Both the position numbers and the translations under genes were made by a program. 64,000 nt of DNA from contig JASXTE010000002.1 in NCBI GenBank assembly GCA_030280995.1, positions 10,492,683 through 10,556,682 on the forward strand, written 5' to 3'. The notes below the pieces were generated by a model. The model saw only the letters and a program-made list of their open reading frames with translations, searched no databases and had not been told where the DNA came from. The stretch's first letter is position 1. Each line of letters begins with the position of its first letter. Source of the stretch: Hemileia vastatrix. Its lineage: Eukaryota; Basidiomycota; Pucciniomycetes; Pucciniales; Zaghouaniaceae. Below are positions 53,365 to 64,000 of the stretch, in pieces.

Positions 53365-55400
53365 GAAAAAAAATATTTTAATCATAAAAAATCTATTTTT
53401 AGTCATATATATTCATAAAATAAATTCAAATTCTCTATTTATTTCTATGAAATTATATAACTTAGTATAATTCTTGTTGATATAAAAATAAGACTGTGTT
53501 TGAATTAAAAAAATATTGTATATATTTTTTAAAAAGTAGCAAAATTTCTCATAGTTCAATGTGTCTTGAAGCACAGTTGGCCACAGGATGTTATTGAGAG
53601 TTCAATTTGATTTCCACAAAATGCAAGATATATACTTTTTGAAAATTTACATAATAGTTGAAGTGAAATCCTTTGAATAATAGAAACAATCAAGAAGTTT
53701 TTGAATATTATTGAATAAATAATAGGACAATTATTGAGACAGATAAATTATCTAATTTATTAAGACAATAGGTATTACATGTAATTATTTAGGTATGTAC
53801 AGTAATCATAAAAAACTAAATGGGGCGGGAATTTTGAATATTGTGTTTGATTTTGAGCTAAAAACTTATTTGAAATCTAAAATGGAGATCAAGGATATTT
53901 CATATTGGACCAAAACATATACCATTAAAGCGAGCATGTAATAAATTTACTTTTTAAAATAAATAAGAGAATTTATTTGAAATTTCACCATATTTTTTGT
54001 TCCCTCATCACTTTTTTTTCAAATTTTCAAATTTGGTTGGTTTTTTATCTTATGTATAGTTACAAAAGGCGTTGAGAGACATGATTTATGGAAAAATAAA
54101 AACTTATTTGATGGATTATTATTATAATTATGAATTCTCTGCTTTTTAACTTTAGTCTTTATTAAAAAAAGCAAAAAAAACTGTATCTTTTATGAATGTA
54201 TGTATAGCCTTAAACCAGAATCATTCATCATTATTTATAATTGAAGAAAAGTACTATAAAATGGCATGGTGAACACTATTTTTTAGGTAAAAAATAGCAT
54301 CCACCTTTAACTTTTTGGTGCCACATTTGACACCCTCTTCACACAGCATTTTCATACTCTACACCTGTGTCAATTATATTCTCTTCCCACCATCTTTGGT
54401 AATCATTGCAATACATTTGCCATATGTACCAAATTTTATAGCCCAAGTGGAAACCTTTCTAACCCCTCCTCTACACTCCACTTTAATTTTTTTTCACCCT
54501 ACCCTATTCATTTTCTCCTTGCCACTCCCTTCCTACCACCAGACCCCTTTTAAATCCCAGCCCACTATTTTGTTTTCACCTTCAACCCACCCACTCCTTT
54601 CACACTTTACCCACCCTATATTTCTTTCAAGCCTGCCTTTACAAATACCTAACCCAATTATTTGCTTTTCACCTCATCTATTTCTCATTTTACTCTACCT
54701 CCTTTTCACACTTTGTATTAAAAGTGGTGGGAAGGAAAGTAAGAGGTTTAAAGTGAGATGAGGGTGGCTTGAGGGTGGTAAAAAGGGGTGTAAAATGTGT
54801 GGTTATGTAAAAAAAAGGAGTTAGGTTGGGTGGGGAGGGGCAACAAATTGGAAAAGTAAAAAAAAATGATGTAGTAGAGGGAAATTATATGACATCCAAG
54901 GAGTGTGGGACAATAAAGGGAGGGTAGAAAGGTACTGCAAAGGATATATTTGAAACAAAACAAGTAAATAAAAAAATCAGATAATAAATTAGAAGTCATA
55001 TAAATAATGATGATTTGAAACCAATAATAAAAACTATAAACTTTTTATTTGCCATATGTTTTATCTTCATAAAAATTTGCTCCTCATTTTTTTTGATAAA
55101 ATGAAGATAAAGGTAAGTTAGTTTTTTTTTAAAAATAGTAGCCATGTATGTTTTTTACTTGGAATATTCTGAAATTTGTATCAACTTTGAGAGTCATACC
55201 TATAAATAAATAAAATATAATATAATATTTAAGAAACATTTATGTTCAGAAAAAAATTTATATTTTAATAAAGACTAAAAATATAGTTACTAGTTATCAA
55301 ATGAGAATTAAAATAAATTTCTGTAAATTTATACTACTATAAATGTGATGAGAAATATCTATTCAACAAGTACAAATTCTTCAAAACTCTTATATGATTG
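53365..55400 (+). repeat. C3: right remnant of the CACCA-family interior split by X2
   Basis: Blocks near 53590-53760 repeat 13290-13450 of X1. 54310-54960 is a third pyrimidine-to-purine switch (switch near 54720), and 55060-55130 matches 14855-14930. It therefore follows the order of X1, in the same orientation. The 148-codon frame at 54315-54761 is a low-complexity artefact. Confidence 0.55.
54310..54960. repeat. Pyrimidine-to-purine switch region in C3
   Basis: About 400 nt C/T-rich then about 220 nt G/A-rich, the third copy within CACCA-family DNA. Confidence 0.6.
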
Positions 55401-57507
55401 GATGATTTATTTTTTTAATGAGATATAAATTTTCTTTAACTATAATGATGCTTTAAAAATATTAACTTTAATTCATTTTCTTCTATTTGATCTGACTTTG
55501 CTTTATTTTATTATATCATCCTATATCATACTGTATCATATTATAATATATTAAATTTCATTTCACTTACTATTATTCTATTTAATTTAACTTTATTTAT
55601 TTATATTTTATTTTACTTTACTATATTTTATTGCATTACATAATAATTTAGTATAGTTATTTTATTTTAATTCAAAATGTGACATTATATGTGCAAATAA
55701 AAGTCTTTAAATTCTCAAAATGAGCTGGTACACTCTGATTTATGGCTGTAGATCAGAGTTCATTACTCATTTCTATGCATGTAAACTCTCATCTACAGTT
55801 GTATAGAAGAGTTCACCACCTAATTATGTGCATGTGAAACCTAATCTTCAGCCTTACATCAGAGTACCACATCAAATTTTTTGTATGTGAACTCTGATGT
55901 ATGGCCATACATCAGAGTTCACCACCCATTTTTATGCATGTGTACCATGATCTACAGCCATACATCAGAGTACCACATTCAATTTTTTGAATGTGATCTG
56001 ATGTATGGCCATACATCAGAGTTCACCGCCCATTTTTATACATGTGTACCCTGATCTTTGGCTGTACATCAGAGTTCACCATCCAATTTTATACATGTGT
56101 ACCCAGATCTTTGGCCATACATCAAAGTATCACATCCAATTTTTTGCATGTGAACTCTGATTTATGGCCATACATCAGAGTACCACATCCAATTTTATTC
56201 ATGTGAACTCTGCTCTATGGCCATACATCAGAGTTTACCAGTCAATTTTAACCAAATTAATGCTGCTATATGGCTATACAGCAGCATCCATTGAATTCAA
56301 TAAAATGAATTTAATGAAATTAAGACTAATTATAATGTAATTCAACATAATGAACAGATATATAAGTATAATTAATAGAATTAAAAAAGATAAATAAAAA
56401 TGGTATAAAATGAGATAAAATGAGATAATACAAAACAAAAAATTATAATATATTTCAAAAAGGAATCACATAAAGTGCAATAATATGAAATAAAATTATA
56501 TAACACATAATTATAATACAACTCAATATAATAAAATACAATAAAATATAATATAATAAAATTCAATTTAATTTGATGCAATAAAACAAATAAATTGAGT
56601 GTCATAAAATATGATAAAATAAAACCATATAAAATCAATTCAAAATATAATATGATATAACAAAAAATAAATTTATACTCAATAAAAAATTTAATATTTT
56701 ATTCAATATGAATTTGAATATGTATATGGAATTTACTTTTGCATATTCATAAACATCATGATAATGCATATAAATATGCAATATCAATTTTTATATGCGT
56801 ATTCAATATGAATTTCGCATATGCATATTTAATATTGAATTTCATATAAATATGAAACATGATTTTGCATAGTGTGTATTCAATATAAGTCTCATTATGC
56901 ATGTTTATTTTTGGATGAATATTCAAAATTATTTTCATTATTTATATGAATTATCATTTTACATTTACATACTGAATACCACTTTGCAAGTGAATATTAA
57001 ATTTCACTTTTCCTCACTCAAAATTATGTTACATAATTGAAAAATATCATTGAGTGAATAAAAAATCATTTTATGTTAGTTTCCTGAACTGCTTAGATTG
57101 AAAAATTCTGGCAACAAAATTTAAACAATATTATATCATTAAACATGGTTTTAAATATGTTTCAATATATTTTAAATAAGCATTAAATTAAAGTGCAATA
57201 ATAATTGAAAAATTTATAATTTAAAATGGGTTTTCAGCCCCATTTTGAGCTATAATTTAAAAGATTGAGGCAAAAATATGTGCTCAAGGTATACAGTGTT
57301 TGGAATGAATTCTGAAACTCCATTCATTGGATGAGTTCATTTCAATTTCATTATTATACCAGAAAAGATTCAACTAGGTTTGTACAATAGTTCAAGTTGG
57401 TGTTCCAGAACAGTTAAGTAAGAGTTCAATATGAGTTCAATCTAAGTTCCATCTGACTTCAAGTTGAGGACTTTCTAGCAAGTCCCACACCCAAATATTG
57501 TGTGGTG
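55400..57507 (-). repeat. Right half of Z, inverted relative to 61872-63960
   Basis: From 57507 inward: terminal palindrome, GTTCAATCTAAGTTCCATCTGA-type repeats, degenerate ATATGCATATTC runs (56700-56930), AT-rich TATAATA runs (56380-56680), the palindromic array, then ATTTTACTTTACT runs (55500-55680). The same order is found reading rightward from 61872, so the two are an inverted pair separated by about 4.4 kb. At about 57323-57327 it holds the empty site of the mini-element at 62079. Confidence 0.7.
55725..56290. repeat. Array of 11 short palindromes, copy 2
   Basis: Eleven units about 50-56 bp apart. The core GATGTATGGCCATACATC extends in the best copies (55889, 55995) to a perfect 26-28-bp palindrome bounded by CTCTGA/TCAGAG. 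Spacers alternate TTCACCACCCATTTTTATGC and TACCACATCCAATTTTTTGC types. Confidence 0.75.
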
Positions 57508-57535
57508 AAAGTACTATTATAAGTCTTTGAAATTG

Positions 57536-57976
57536 GAAACTGAACTCAATCTTCCATACTATGATGGCTTTCAATCTTTTGGAGGTAAATTAACTTGGAT
57601 TTCTGAAGGCTTCTCTAATTTCCCACACAAGGATTTGGATATCAATGATCTTAGCCTGTGTATTTAGTGGCCACCAACCTTAGATGGACTTTTGGTTGAC
57701 GATTCATGGATGGAAGGCACAGCTAGACAACATGGTGGCCACTTTATTTTTGAAGAGCTCGAGCATATGGTGGATTTCAAGAACAGTGATGGTTTGTGGG
57801 TGGTTATTTGGCCTGCTAACAAATTTCTTCATCAAACAACACCTGTAAAAAAGTTCTATAATTTTAATAGGCTAGGTTCTTCAACTCAAATTAGTAAAAG
57901 ACTATCAAAATATATTAAAACCGTAAAAATGATTATACCTGTAGTTTTAATTTCTAATTATATTAAAATGAAATAA
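57536..57976 (+). pseudogene. Relic of a Tet-like 2OG-Fe(II) oxygenase
   Basis: The frame from about 57538 reads LNLPYYDGFQSFGGKLTWISEGFSNFPHKDLDIND, then after TAG (57668, where TGG is likely) continues with ARQHGGHFIFEELEHMVDFKNSDG, VVIWPANKFLHQTT and LGSSTQISKRL. It shares the HxD ligand pair, distal His and C-terminal QISxxL with the gene at 44.2-45.3 kb at low identity, so it is a different subfamily rather than a recent copy. Its 5' part is missing at the Z insertion point. Confidence 0.65.
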
Positions 57977-57979
57977 AAA

Positions 57980-58920
57980 GAAAAGTTGGAGTACTTACAT
58001 GATAGATTTCTTAAAAAAACATTGGATAATACTGGGTTTTTAGAAATTGATCATCATTATTATTGTTATCAAAAGGCAAGTATATCTTTAGAAAGATATA
58101 TTTAACTCTATAAGACTTATTTCATGTTGAGTTTATGAAAGAAAACATTAATACTTGAAAAAAGATACTTTAACAGAAAATTTAAATCCATGTCAACATG
58201 CAGAAAAAAAACCCCATTCAAAGTGAATAAAAAACACATCTTGATCATTAAGTATGTTAGTGATGAGGATGGGTAATGGATAGAAAATAAGATGGCGGTG
58301 AGGAGTTGATGATGATTTTTTACAGACCTTAGTATTATTTCACCATCTGAAACTTCAAAAGTGTGATATATTACAATCAAGTAAGCACAAACATGGTTAA
58401 CAGAATCTGATGATATAACTATTTTTGTTAATAACAAAATTAACTATTAATTTCATGCCCCAACCATGACCCAAACAAAATGAATCATTAAAAAATGTCA
58501 AGTTAGTTTTTAATTTCCTCATAATATTGGCCATTTTTTACACATTCTGAAATGGTTTCTTTTTCTCAAAACTTTCTTAATTTTCCAATTCATGACTTGA
58601 AGTTCTCTTTTAAATTAATGTTTTTTTTTACTCTGAGCAAAGATGAATTCTTTCTTTCTCCTCTGCATCCAATTTGGCCTTTCAAATTTTGATTGAAGCA
58701 AAAAAAAATTACTCCAAATATAACTCCCATTGATCTTTCATTAGCATTCGATCAAAATTCTTCATCTCAAAATTAGCACAATTTTTTGCAATAGAGAATT
58801 TTTCTTAGAGAAAATTGTATATCAAAAAATAAATAAAAATGTTAATGAAGAAGATATATAGGAACAATTCTTACAAAGCTCTTTTTTCTCCAAGTAATCA
58901 TCAAGACACCAGAAAAAAAA
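57980..58920. other. No gene seen
   Basis: AT-rich sequence; no frame or repeat recognised. Confidence 0.5.
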
Positions 58921-58923
58921 CAT

Positions 58924-59099
58924 GGGCACCTGATAGCAGGTGCCAATCCCTATCTTTGACTTAACTGAATTTCAACTCAGCTGTAATTCTTCCAGAAAGA
59001 CTGCACACTAAACAATGAGCACACTAGCTGGCACAACGTCAAATAAAATTTACTCTTAAACCAAAACTGAATATAGAGATAGGCACCTGCTAGCAGGTT
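58924..59099. mobile_element. Small palindrome-ended element (MITE-like)
   Basis: The left end has CACCTGATAGCAGGTGCC followed by CCTATCTTTG. The right end is its inverted copy, GAGATAGGCACCTGCTAGCAGGT. The palindrome shares the TGCTAGCA core with CACCA elements but has different arms. A target duplication is not resolved. Confidence 0.45.
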
Positions 59100-59714
59100 T
59101 CACTTTATTTTTTGTGGTAAGAGACCTCAAAGAGCTGGTTGAAGTATCACCAAAATTTAAAAGACAGTTCAAGTTCATTTAAGTTGATACTTGATACTTT
59201 AGTTTGTAGTTTGAGCATGAGAGTTCAAAAAGTCCATCTAAAGCAGCTTCTTAAGTGGGATTCTCACTGATGAAATCATTATTATTTTTTAAATTTTGAA
59301 TTTGAGTAGGATGAGACTTGAAAAGAAAAAATGAAAAATTTGGCAAAGAATTTATGAAAAACAAAATAAAAAATACATCATAGAATTAGGACTTTGAGGA
59401 CTCAGATATTCTCCAAAATAATTTTTCTTCTTTATAGATGGGACCATCTTTGGCTGAACTATGGTGAGAAGCTGCAGGGGATTGATGTCCTATAAGTTCA
59501 GGTGTGCATGGAGGATTATTAGATGTTTGAGATCCAGAGGGTATATCCTTGGTAGTATTGTGGATGGATAAAAAGGGTTGAGATAAACTGAGGAACTAAA
59601 TAGAATATCCAATTCCTTGTAGAAAGGGAACGTGAAATTGAGCTTTTTAGAATAATTTGATATTCTAATCTCCAAATCATCATCATTAGAACCAAATTCA
59701 GTGGATGTCTGTTT
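59100..59714. other. No gene seen
   Basis: AT-rich sequence without recognisable genes or repeats. Confidence 0.4.
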
Positions 59715-60880
59715 AATTTAGTACTTAAGTATGATTTAATAGTAAATAATAATGTTCCTACTAATTATTATTAAATAATTTATAAATTAAACCTCAGGGA
59801 AAGACTAATAAAACTGTTATGCTAAATTTTTAACTCACCATACTAAGATTGGTGTGGACTAGTGGTGAAAAATAGGTTAATAAAATATAGTTATAACTAA
59901 TATAAAGATGATATCAATTTATAAAGGCTTTAAAATATATTTTTATATGATGATAATAGTTTTATAATGTTTATTTAATTCTTAGTTAGTAATTGATGTC
60001 CAATAACCTTTCAAATCCTCCCTTACTTATACCAAATTCCACTGGAGTTCCCAGACCTTCAATTCAGATGATGTAACTTCAATCACAGGCTATTACAGCA
60101 CTGTGAGAGCCCATCACCTCCTCATGGCGTCCACTTCAAGTAGTTTCAACACCCAGACCTCTAGTAAGGACCCTCCATCACATTTAATGATATTATACAC
60201 CCATACCCTAAATAGAGAAAACAGATAAAAGTGGATACCATAAAGAAAAAGGTTAAATAACTCATCCAAGGAGAACAAAATGAAACCCAGGGCATATAAA
60301 GGAAACAGAAAAACTTTCCAAGCCCTCAATAACATCCCCAAGAATCCAGATTAACCCTGTAATCATATCCCAACCCATAATCTGTAAAAATCTATTAAAG
60401 GAAGCAGATTAAGTTGTCCTAACTGGATATATGCAACAGAAAAAAGTGTATATGCTTTTGTAGGCATGGTGAGTCCATTGAATACGTCTATATGACTTAA
60501 AATAAGCCAAAAAATAAAGTGTGTAGGCTATTTAGAGGGTTAAATTCACATATAGACCTATATATACATAGTTTAACTGCATATTTCACTGAATATGAGG
60601 CTCATGTATACATATAAGCTTACATATGTCTATAATTACTTAATATCATTTAGTATAAGTATATTATGCCTATTTTAGAACCTTAATAAGTATTATGGGG
60701 CTATGGATAAGTAATTTAAATTCATATAAGTCATAAAATAGTCAATAAATATATATATAAGCATTATAACCATATATATAAGTAGTATAACCATAACTTT
60801 AACCTATAAGCTTATTTCATTACGGTTATCTTATTTTAAACATAAGAAATACTAAATACTGGGGATATCTAGGCTGACAG
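59715..60880 (-). repeat. Solo or truncated LTR of the G2 family
   Basis: Aligns over most of its length with 19955-21100 (for example CAATCACAGGCTATTACAGC in both). On the minus strand it starts TGTCAGCCTAGATATCCCC, matching the G1 LTR tip. The 3' end is unclear, and no coding remnant of the element flanks it. Confidence 0.7.
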
Positions 60881-60890
60881 TGGGGGTGGC

Positions 60891-61238
60891 TTAAAAATGA
60901 GCCTTTTTATTTCTTGATCCAAAAATTTTGAACCTCTTGTTAATTTGCTTAGTATTGATGTTGGTTCTTCCTTTTGTTTTCTTCTTTACTCTATTTTCCA
61001 TAAAAAAATATTTACCTTTGGTGAAGGTGGACTTCTCACATCCAAAACATACATCATAATCTGATTTAATTTTAGGATGTTGATGATGATGAGATAATCT
61101 TCCTTTTTTGCTATCTAGGCTCTGGTTTCTCAGGTGAGGAGCTTTCTTTACACTGAGACATTTGTGATAAAGCATTTTTTTAGTTACCTTTTGAGGGTTT
61201 AATTTTCTGAGAGGCATTATGAAACTGGTATGTAACAA
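60891..61238 (-). pseudogene. Relic of a MYB/SANT-like protein
   Basis: The minus-strand frame shares IKSDYDVCFG, FFMENRVKKKTKGR and TKQINKRFKIF with the Y protein (TKSNYDSCFG, LLMENELWNKTKGR, PKQMSERFKHY). With the Tet-like relic at 57.5 kb it keeps the same convergent arrangement as in Y, 2.9 kb apart because of insertions. Confidence 0.6.
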
Positions 61239-61871
61239 GAAAAGAGATTAAGAGTCTAAAGAAATAAGTAAAAATAAGGGAAACATGCCTGGCAAAATTT
61301 TTTCAAATCTCAGTGAGGGGTGTGTGCCAAGAATTGATGAGGGAATGGAGGTCAGGGTGTCACATGTGACAGTTACTGGGTGGGTAAGGAAGATATGTTG
61401 TGGCCAACATGTGGTTGTAAAAAAAAATTTGGGAAAAAGTAATTATTTGAGTTCATAACTGACTCTGATTTTTGAAATAATTTACTTTTTTGCATAATAG
61501 AAGTGCTGATTTGGTCTCAAAAATCTGCACCTTAGTTAAGTGTAACTTCACCAGAACTGAAACCCCCTATTATTATGATTAAAAAGTATAGAATTCTTCT
61601 GGATGAATTAGGCACACAAGATTCAACTATACCACAATCATTTATAATAAAATGTAAATGAAAAGCACATTAACCTATTATTTGAAAACAACAATATTAT
61701 CCTATTCATATGTGGAGACTATGATATCTAATTTTTTCTACTTGGCCATTAATGTAAATATAATTTAGGAAAAGCCAAGGACTTGTGGAATAATAATTCT
61801 CAAAAGATCTTCATATTTATAATCTATTTAATTTTTCCCAAGTAACAAATGGACTGACTTACCAAAACATA
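61239..61871. other. No gene seen
   Basis: Unremarkable AT-rich sequence up to the terminus of the next CACCA element. Confidence 0.4.
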
Positions 61872-62078
61872 AAACACACAATATTTGGAGGGGAATTGCT
61901 AGATAGTCCTCAACTAGAACTCAGATGGAACTCAGACTGTACTTTGATGGATCTCTTACTGAAATTTGCTTGAAAACCAACTTGAACTATTGTTCAAACC
62001 TAGCTGAATCATTTGTGGTATTATAATAAAAGTGAAATTAACTCAACTTTAATTTTAAATGAAAAAAGTTTCAGTAAT

Positions 62079-62340
62079 ATCCACACAAGATGGGGGGAAG
62101 ACTTGCTAACAAGTCCACAACCTTGGACCCAAACTCACCGCAGATTGAACACACATTGAGCTATTGATAAAGGAACCATACAATCAGGGATGAACACCAC
62201 TCAGCAAAAAAAATTTAGGTGGGTGTTCAAGTAGAGTTCAGTATGGGGTTCAGTATGAGTTTAGTCTGAGTTCCATCTGAATTCCATCTGAGTTCAGGTT
62301 GAGGACTTGCTAGCAAGTCCACACCCTATATTGCATAGTG
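62079..62340 (-). mobile_element. 262-bp CACCA mini-element (MITE)
   Basis: Both termini of the CACCA family, right-type end first (ATCCACACAAGATGGGG, ACTTGCTAACAAGT) and left-type end last (ACTTGCTAGCAAGT, TTGCATAGTG). Flanked by AAT on both sides (62076-62078 and 62341-62343). The empty site in the inverted copy (57507 side) confirms the insertion. Confidence 0.8.
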
Positions 62341-62739
62341 AATCATTTCAAACACTGTACACCTTAAGCACATAATTTTGACTCACTATTTTAAGTTATA
62401 GTTCAAGATAGAGCTGAAAACTCATTTAAAACTTTCAATTTTTCAAGTGATAATTTTACTCTAATTTGTTACTTATTTAAAATTGATTGGAACATATTAA
62501 AAATCATATTTAAATATTTAATATTGTTTGAAAAAAATTACCAGAATTTTCAAAACTACTCAATACAGAGAAATATTTTAAATAGAATTTTTTTGATGCC
62601 CTTTTTGATATTTTTTAGTCATGTAACAATATTTTTTTCAAAAAGTGAAATTGAATATTCACTTGCTGAGTGGTAGTCAGTGTGTAAATGTAAAATGGTA
62701 ATTCATATATATAATGAAAATAATTTTGAATATTCATCC

Positions 62740-62900
62740 AAACTAATATGCATAAAAAATAAATATTGAATATGCATAAAAAATTAATATTGAATATTCA
62801 TATGCAAAAGTCATATTGAATATTTTTATGCAATGAAATAATGTATATGCATACAAAAAATTAAATTGTGTATAAAAATTAAAATTTATATTGAATAAAA
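62740..62900. repeat. Degenerate ATATTGAATATGCAT repeats
   Basis: Runs of TATTGAATATKCAT-like units, matching 56700-56930 in reverse and resembling the centre of the 26.15-27.26 kb inverted repeat. Confidence 0.5.
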
Positions 62901-63254
62901 TATTAAAAAAAATTCAGAATAAAATGATTTTATGTCATATTATGTATTTTTTTAATTTAATTTGATTTTATTATATTTTAATACAATCATTTTATTTAAC
63001 TCATTACCTCAAATTAAATAGTTTGTAATTGCATTGTATTTTGTTATGTATTATATAATTTTATTTTTTTTATTTTATTGCAATTTATTAAATTCCTTTT
63101 CAAAATATTTAATAACAATTTATTTTTTTATCTCATTTTATACCATTTGTATTTATCTTTTTTTAATTCTAGATATTATACTCATCTATCTGTCTTTTTT
63201 ATATTCAATTGCATTATAATAAGTCTTAATGTTATTTAATTAATTTATTACATT

Positions 63255-63610
63255 TGATGGATGCTGTTGTATAGCCATGTAGAAACATTAAGTTGGTTAA
63301 ATTTTGCTGGTTAAATATGATGTATGGCCTTAGATCAGAGCTCACAGGCAAAAAATTGGATGTGGTACTCTGATGTACAGCCGTAGATCAGAGTACACAT
63401 GCATAAAAATGGTTGGTGAGCTCTGATGTAAAGCTGCATATCATAGGTCACATGATCAAAATTGAATGTGGTACTCCAATGTATGGCCATAGATCAGAGT
63501 ACACATGCATACAAATAGCTGGTGAGCTCTGATGTAAGGCTGTAGATCAGAGGTCACATTAATAAAATTGGGTTGTGAACTCTGATCTATGGGTTTACAT
63601 CAGAGTTCAC
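63255..63610. repeat. Array of 7 short palindromes, copy 3
   Basis: Seven units about 52-54 bp apart, with variants of CTCTGATGTATGGCCATA and GATCAGAG; reverse-oriented counterpart of 55725-56290. Confidence 0.7.
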
Positions 63611-63774
63611 CAGCTCATTGTGAGAATTCAAAGACTTTCATTTGCACATGTATAATCACCTTTTGAAATAAAATCAGATAATAAAAATTAAATTAAGATT
63701 TAAGGGAATAAAATGTTCTAAAATAAAACATATCAAAATTAAATTAAATTAAATAGAATAATAGTAATTGAAAT

Positions 63775-63815
63775 GAAATATAATATAATATAATATAATA
63801 TAATATAATAAAGTA
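63775..63815. repeat. (ATAAT)n microsatellite
   Basis: Pentanucleotide run of about seven units in AT-rich element sequence. Confidence 0.7.
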
Positions 63816-64000
63816 TTATATGATATGATAGAATAAAATAAAGCAAAATCAGATAAAATAAAATAGAATGAAATTAAGTAAATATTTCTTTAAAAGGCAT
63901 CATAAAAATTAAAGAAATTTTTTTAACTCATTAAGAAACATTATTTAAAAAATTAACTATATTCATGAGCTAGGTTTTTTAAATTCAGTTGAAAGAATAT

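Larger units (their letters stand above)
25935..57507 (-). mobile_element. Outer CACCA element Z, carrying nested insertions
   Basis: The left end CACCACACAATATGGG with TTTCTAGCAAGT matches the right-end type of X1 in reverse. The right end, at 57507, ends AAATATTGTGTGGTG with ACTTTCTAGCAAGT and matches the left-end type of X1 in reverse, so the ends pair in minus orientation. Flanking AAA at 25932-25934 and 57508-57510 fits a 3-bp duplication, though AAA is weak evidence in AT-rich DNA. The contents are a long inverted repeat, palindromic arrays, a CACCA remnant (C3) and X2. No coding genes of its own are seen. Confidence 0.55.
61872..64000 (+). mobile_element. Z-type CACCA element, left half (runs off the window)
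   Basis: The left end has ACACAATATTTGGAGGGG with two changes in the first three bases, then ATTGCTAGATAGT. The interior mirrors 55400-57507 in reverse complement. It is interrupted by a mini-element at 62079. The right end is outside the window. Confidence 0.6.

Noticed and set aside
54315..54761. 148-codon plus-strand frame
   Set aside because: Same low-complexity pyrimidine tract artefact in the C3 remnant.
55725..56290. CRISPR-like array
   Set aside because: Regular spacing invites the comparison, but the context is eukaryotic transposon DNA, the repeats are degenerate palindromes and the spacers are themselves related to one another.

Overview
The window reads as intergenic, transposon-packed DNA of a filamentous fungus, most probably a basidiomycete and plausibly a rust (Pucciniales). 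The reasons are extreme AT-richness, short GT-AG introns (59-67 bp), several chromodomain-bearing Ty3/gypsy (chromovirus) elements, and a Tet-like 2OG-Fe(II) oxygenase gene of the type known to be expanded next to transposons in such fungi. The assignment to rusts is inference. I recognise no host housekeeping gene, tRNA or rRNA; every coding stretch belongs to, or derives from, a mobile element.

The layout is a set of nested insertions that can be unpacked from target-site duplications. A family of non-coding DNA elements (here 'CACCA elements') ends in CACCAC...GTGGTG, carries the palindrome ACTTGCTAGCAAGT just inside each end, and makes 3-bp A/T-only duplications. Copy X1 (1309-15582, ATA) contains a young Ty3/gypsy element G1 (1521-11158). 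X1 itself split an old relic of a second gypsy family (E2r, 1-1308 plus 15583-17450). That relic abuts a decayed, internally deleted relative of G1 (G2, 17451-21102, minus strand), then a third gypsy relic (G3, 21103-23340) split by a solo LTR. From 23.3 to 25.9 kb there is AT-rich debris with one spliced, stop-riddled gene remnant of unknown family.

An outer CACCA element Z (25935-57507, AAA) holds a 1.1-kb inverted repeat and arrays of short palindromes. Inside it lies X2 (28951-53361, ATT). X2 contains Y (29159-49009), a PIF/Harbinger-like DNA transposon with about 22-bp terminal inverted repeats, a decayed DDE transposase, a Tet-like dioxygenase gene and a convergent MYB/SANT-like coiled-coil gene. 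Inside Y sit the full-length Ty3/gypsy element E2 (29214-40856, minus strand, CCGG duplication) and a solo E2 LTR (47793-48894, ACGT). From 57.5 to 61.9 kb there is a decayed second copy of the Tet-like plus MYB-like pair, broken up by a solo G-family LTR and a small palindrome-ended element. The right edge (61872-64000) begins another Z-type element carrying a 262-bp CACCA mini-element.

Points most worth following: a short CAGTTTA-plus-hairpin motif repeated over 20 times through E2 whose stem varies in a compensatory way and which is translated as LxxExKL at polyprotein linkers; an overlapping reading frame conserved in the gag of two G-family elements; a canonical -1 slippery heptamer at the E2 gag-protease/pol junction; a Harbinger-type transposon carrying a Tet-like dioxygenase; and three unrelated insertions all 207-212 bp from the same end of CACCA elements.
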